Shown here in pieces: positions 20,954 through 21,683 of a stretch of 21,683 bases of DNA. Source of the stretch: Purshia tridentata (Eukaryota; Streptophyta; Magnoliopsida; Rosales; Rosaceae); the NCBI GenBank assembly GCA_003254885.1, contig QANT01004018.1:1-21683 (forward strand), given 5' to 3'. Under the pieces are notes generated by a model. That model saw only the letters and a list, made by a program, of their open reading frames with translations. It searched no databases and had not been told where the DNA came from. Position 1 is the first letter of the stretch; the number at the start of each line of letters is the position of its first letter. A program made the translations under genes and the position numbers.

Positions 20954-21671
20954 CAGGCTGGTCCTAACTTTTGGAGGGCCTAGGAGTGAAAATCTAAATT
21001 AGGCCCTTAAATTTAATTGTACGAAAAACAAATTTTTTTTGCAAAACAATTGACAATTGAAAATTTGAAATCAATATTTCATTAACAAAATTTAGAATCA
21101 ACAATACCTGAATATCTTGTATCCAGCTCCTTTAATTGAAGATCGAATTTTTTAATTTCCTCTGTTAGATTGTGATTAAAATTTCCTCCACTAAAAATCT
21201 AAAAGTGCTCACCACTCATTGGTCTGTCAAAAGAAAAAATAGAAGGCATAAAGCCAAAAGCCTCTTTCCTCAAGCAGATGAAGGTATTTCTCTTAGCTCT
21301 TGCCTTTATGGCTTCTGCCCTTCCTTAATTAGTTAATTCATTAATCTTCTACCTCTAGGCTCTTCTAAATGCTAAAGGTTTATTTTCTCTAGAGAATAGA
21401 GTTAAATCCCCAATCCCAATTCCCAAAAACCAATTAACCAAGTCTTTACTCTTTTGGGTCTCTTTTCTGATTACTCTAAACTTTTTAAATTTTTTTATTT
21501 TTTGGGCTTCCGTTGGACCTTAAAATAGATAAATAGAGCTATCAATATAGATAATTCTTTATTTATTTTTTTATAGTATAATTATTTTTTGTATTTAAAT
21601 ATATATATATAATATAAATTTTGTGGGCCCTAGGCTGTCGCACTCCGTGCACTCCTTCAAGGCCGGCCCTG
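20954..21671. mobile_element. Non-autonomous hAT-type transposon with 8-bp target duplication
   Basis: The 718-bp element starts CAGGCTGGTCCT and ends GGCCGGCCCTG; its reverse end reads CAGGGCCGGCC, so the ends form imperfect terminal inverted repeats of the CAGGGCCGGCCC kind. Subterminal GGGCCTAGG-type motifs also occur near both ends. It is flanked by exact 8-bp direct repeats TCTCTACA (20946-20953 and 21672-21679), the hallmark size for hAT insertions. The interior is AT-rich with no transposase ORF, so it depends on an enzyme supplied in trans. The intact target duplication points to simple insertion without later rearrangement. Confidence 0.88.
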
Positions 21672-21683
21672 TCTCTACAATAT

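Noticed and set aside
1..21683. CRISPR arrays, rRNA, phage or bacterial systems
   Set aside because: No regularly spaced repeats, rRNA segments or prokaryotic operon structure. Gene structure and introns are those of a plant nuclear genome.

Overview
This is a nuclear window from a flowering plant, clearly a eudicot. It has GT-AG introns, AT-rich intergenic DNA, a PLS-class PPR gene and a glycosyl inositol phosphorylceramide (GIPC) glycosyltransferase. The overall look (woody eudicot, perhaps Rosaceae) is only an impression; nothing in the sequence proves the family.

Layout, left to right. (1) 1-5590, + strand: the 3' part of a GINT1-type GT64 glycosyltransferase. Four coding segments are visible (1-18, 394-516, 2937-3104, 3908-5590); the first roughly 100 codons lie off the left edge. 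Intron 2 contains a perfect 19-bp hairpin and intron 3 carries a complete MITE-like element. (2) 6356-8185, + strand: a single-exon PLS-class PPR protein with E1, E2 and a short E+ tail, a likely organelle RNA-editing specificity factor. (3) 8186 to about 13455: about 5 kb without a supportable gene, holding a small foldback element, a SINE-like A/B-box relic and a compositionally distinct island that may be an old retroelement fragment. (4) About 13460-20060: the most interesting part, a large imperfect inverted duplication. Each arm carries a complete three-exon bHLH transcription factor gene of the bHLH10/bHLH89/bHLH91 (tapetum, DYT1-partner) clade, with promoter, leader and 3' flank. The genes converge tail to tail (13917-15980 on +, 19589-17802 on -) around a spacer of about 1.2 kb. 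(5) 20060-21683: a gene-free flank with a CT-rich tract, into which a 718-bp non-autonomous hAT-type element has inserted with a perfect 8-bp target duplication.

The genes do not form a pathway. GINT1 is a Golgi sphingolipid glycosyltransferase, the PPR acts in an organelle, and the bHLH pair acts in the nucleus, probably in anther tapetum. The bHLH pair is a local functional unit. Both copies look intact, share promoter motifs (GTGGGCCCC and a CAGCTG E-box) and a probable 5'-UTR intron, but their DNA-binding basic regions have diverged at different positions. I see no wholly novel system. The points most worth follow-up are the paralogue divergence and the fold-back geometry of the bHLH locus.
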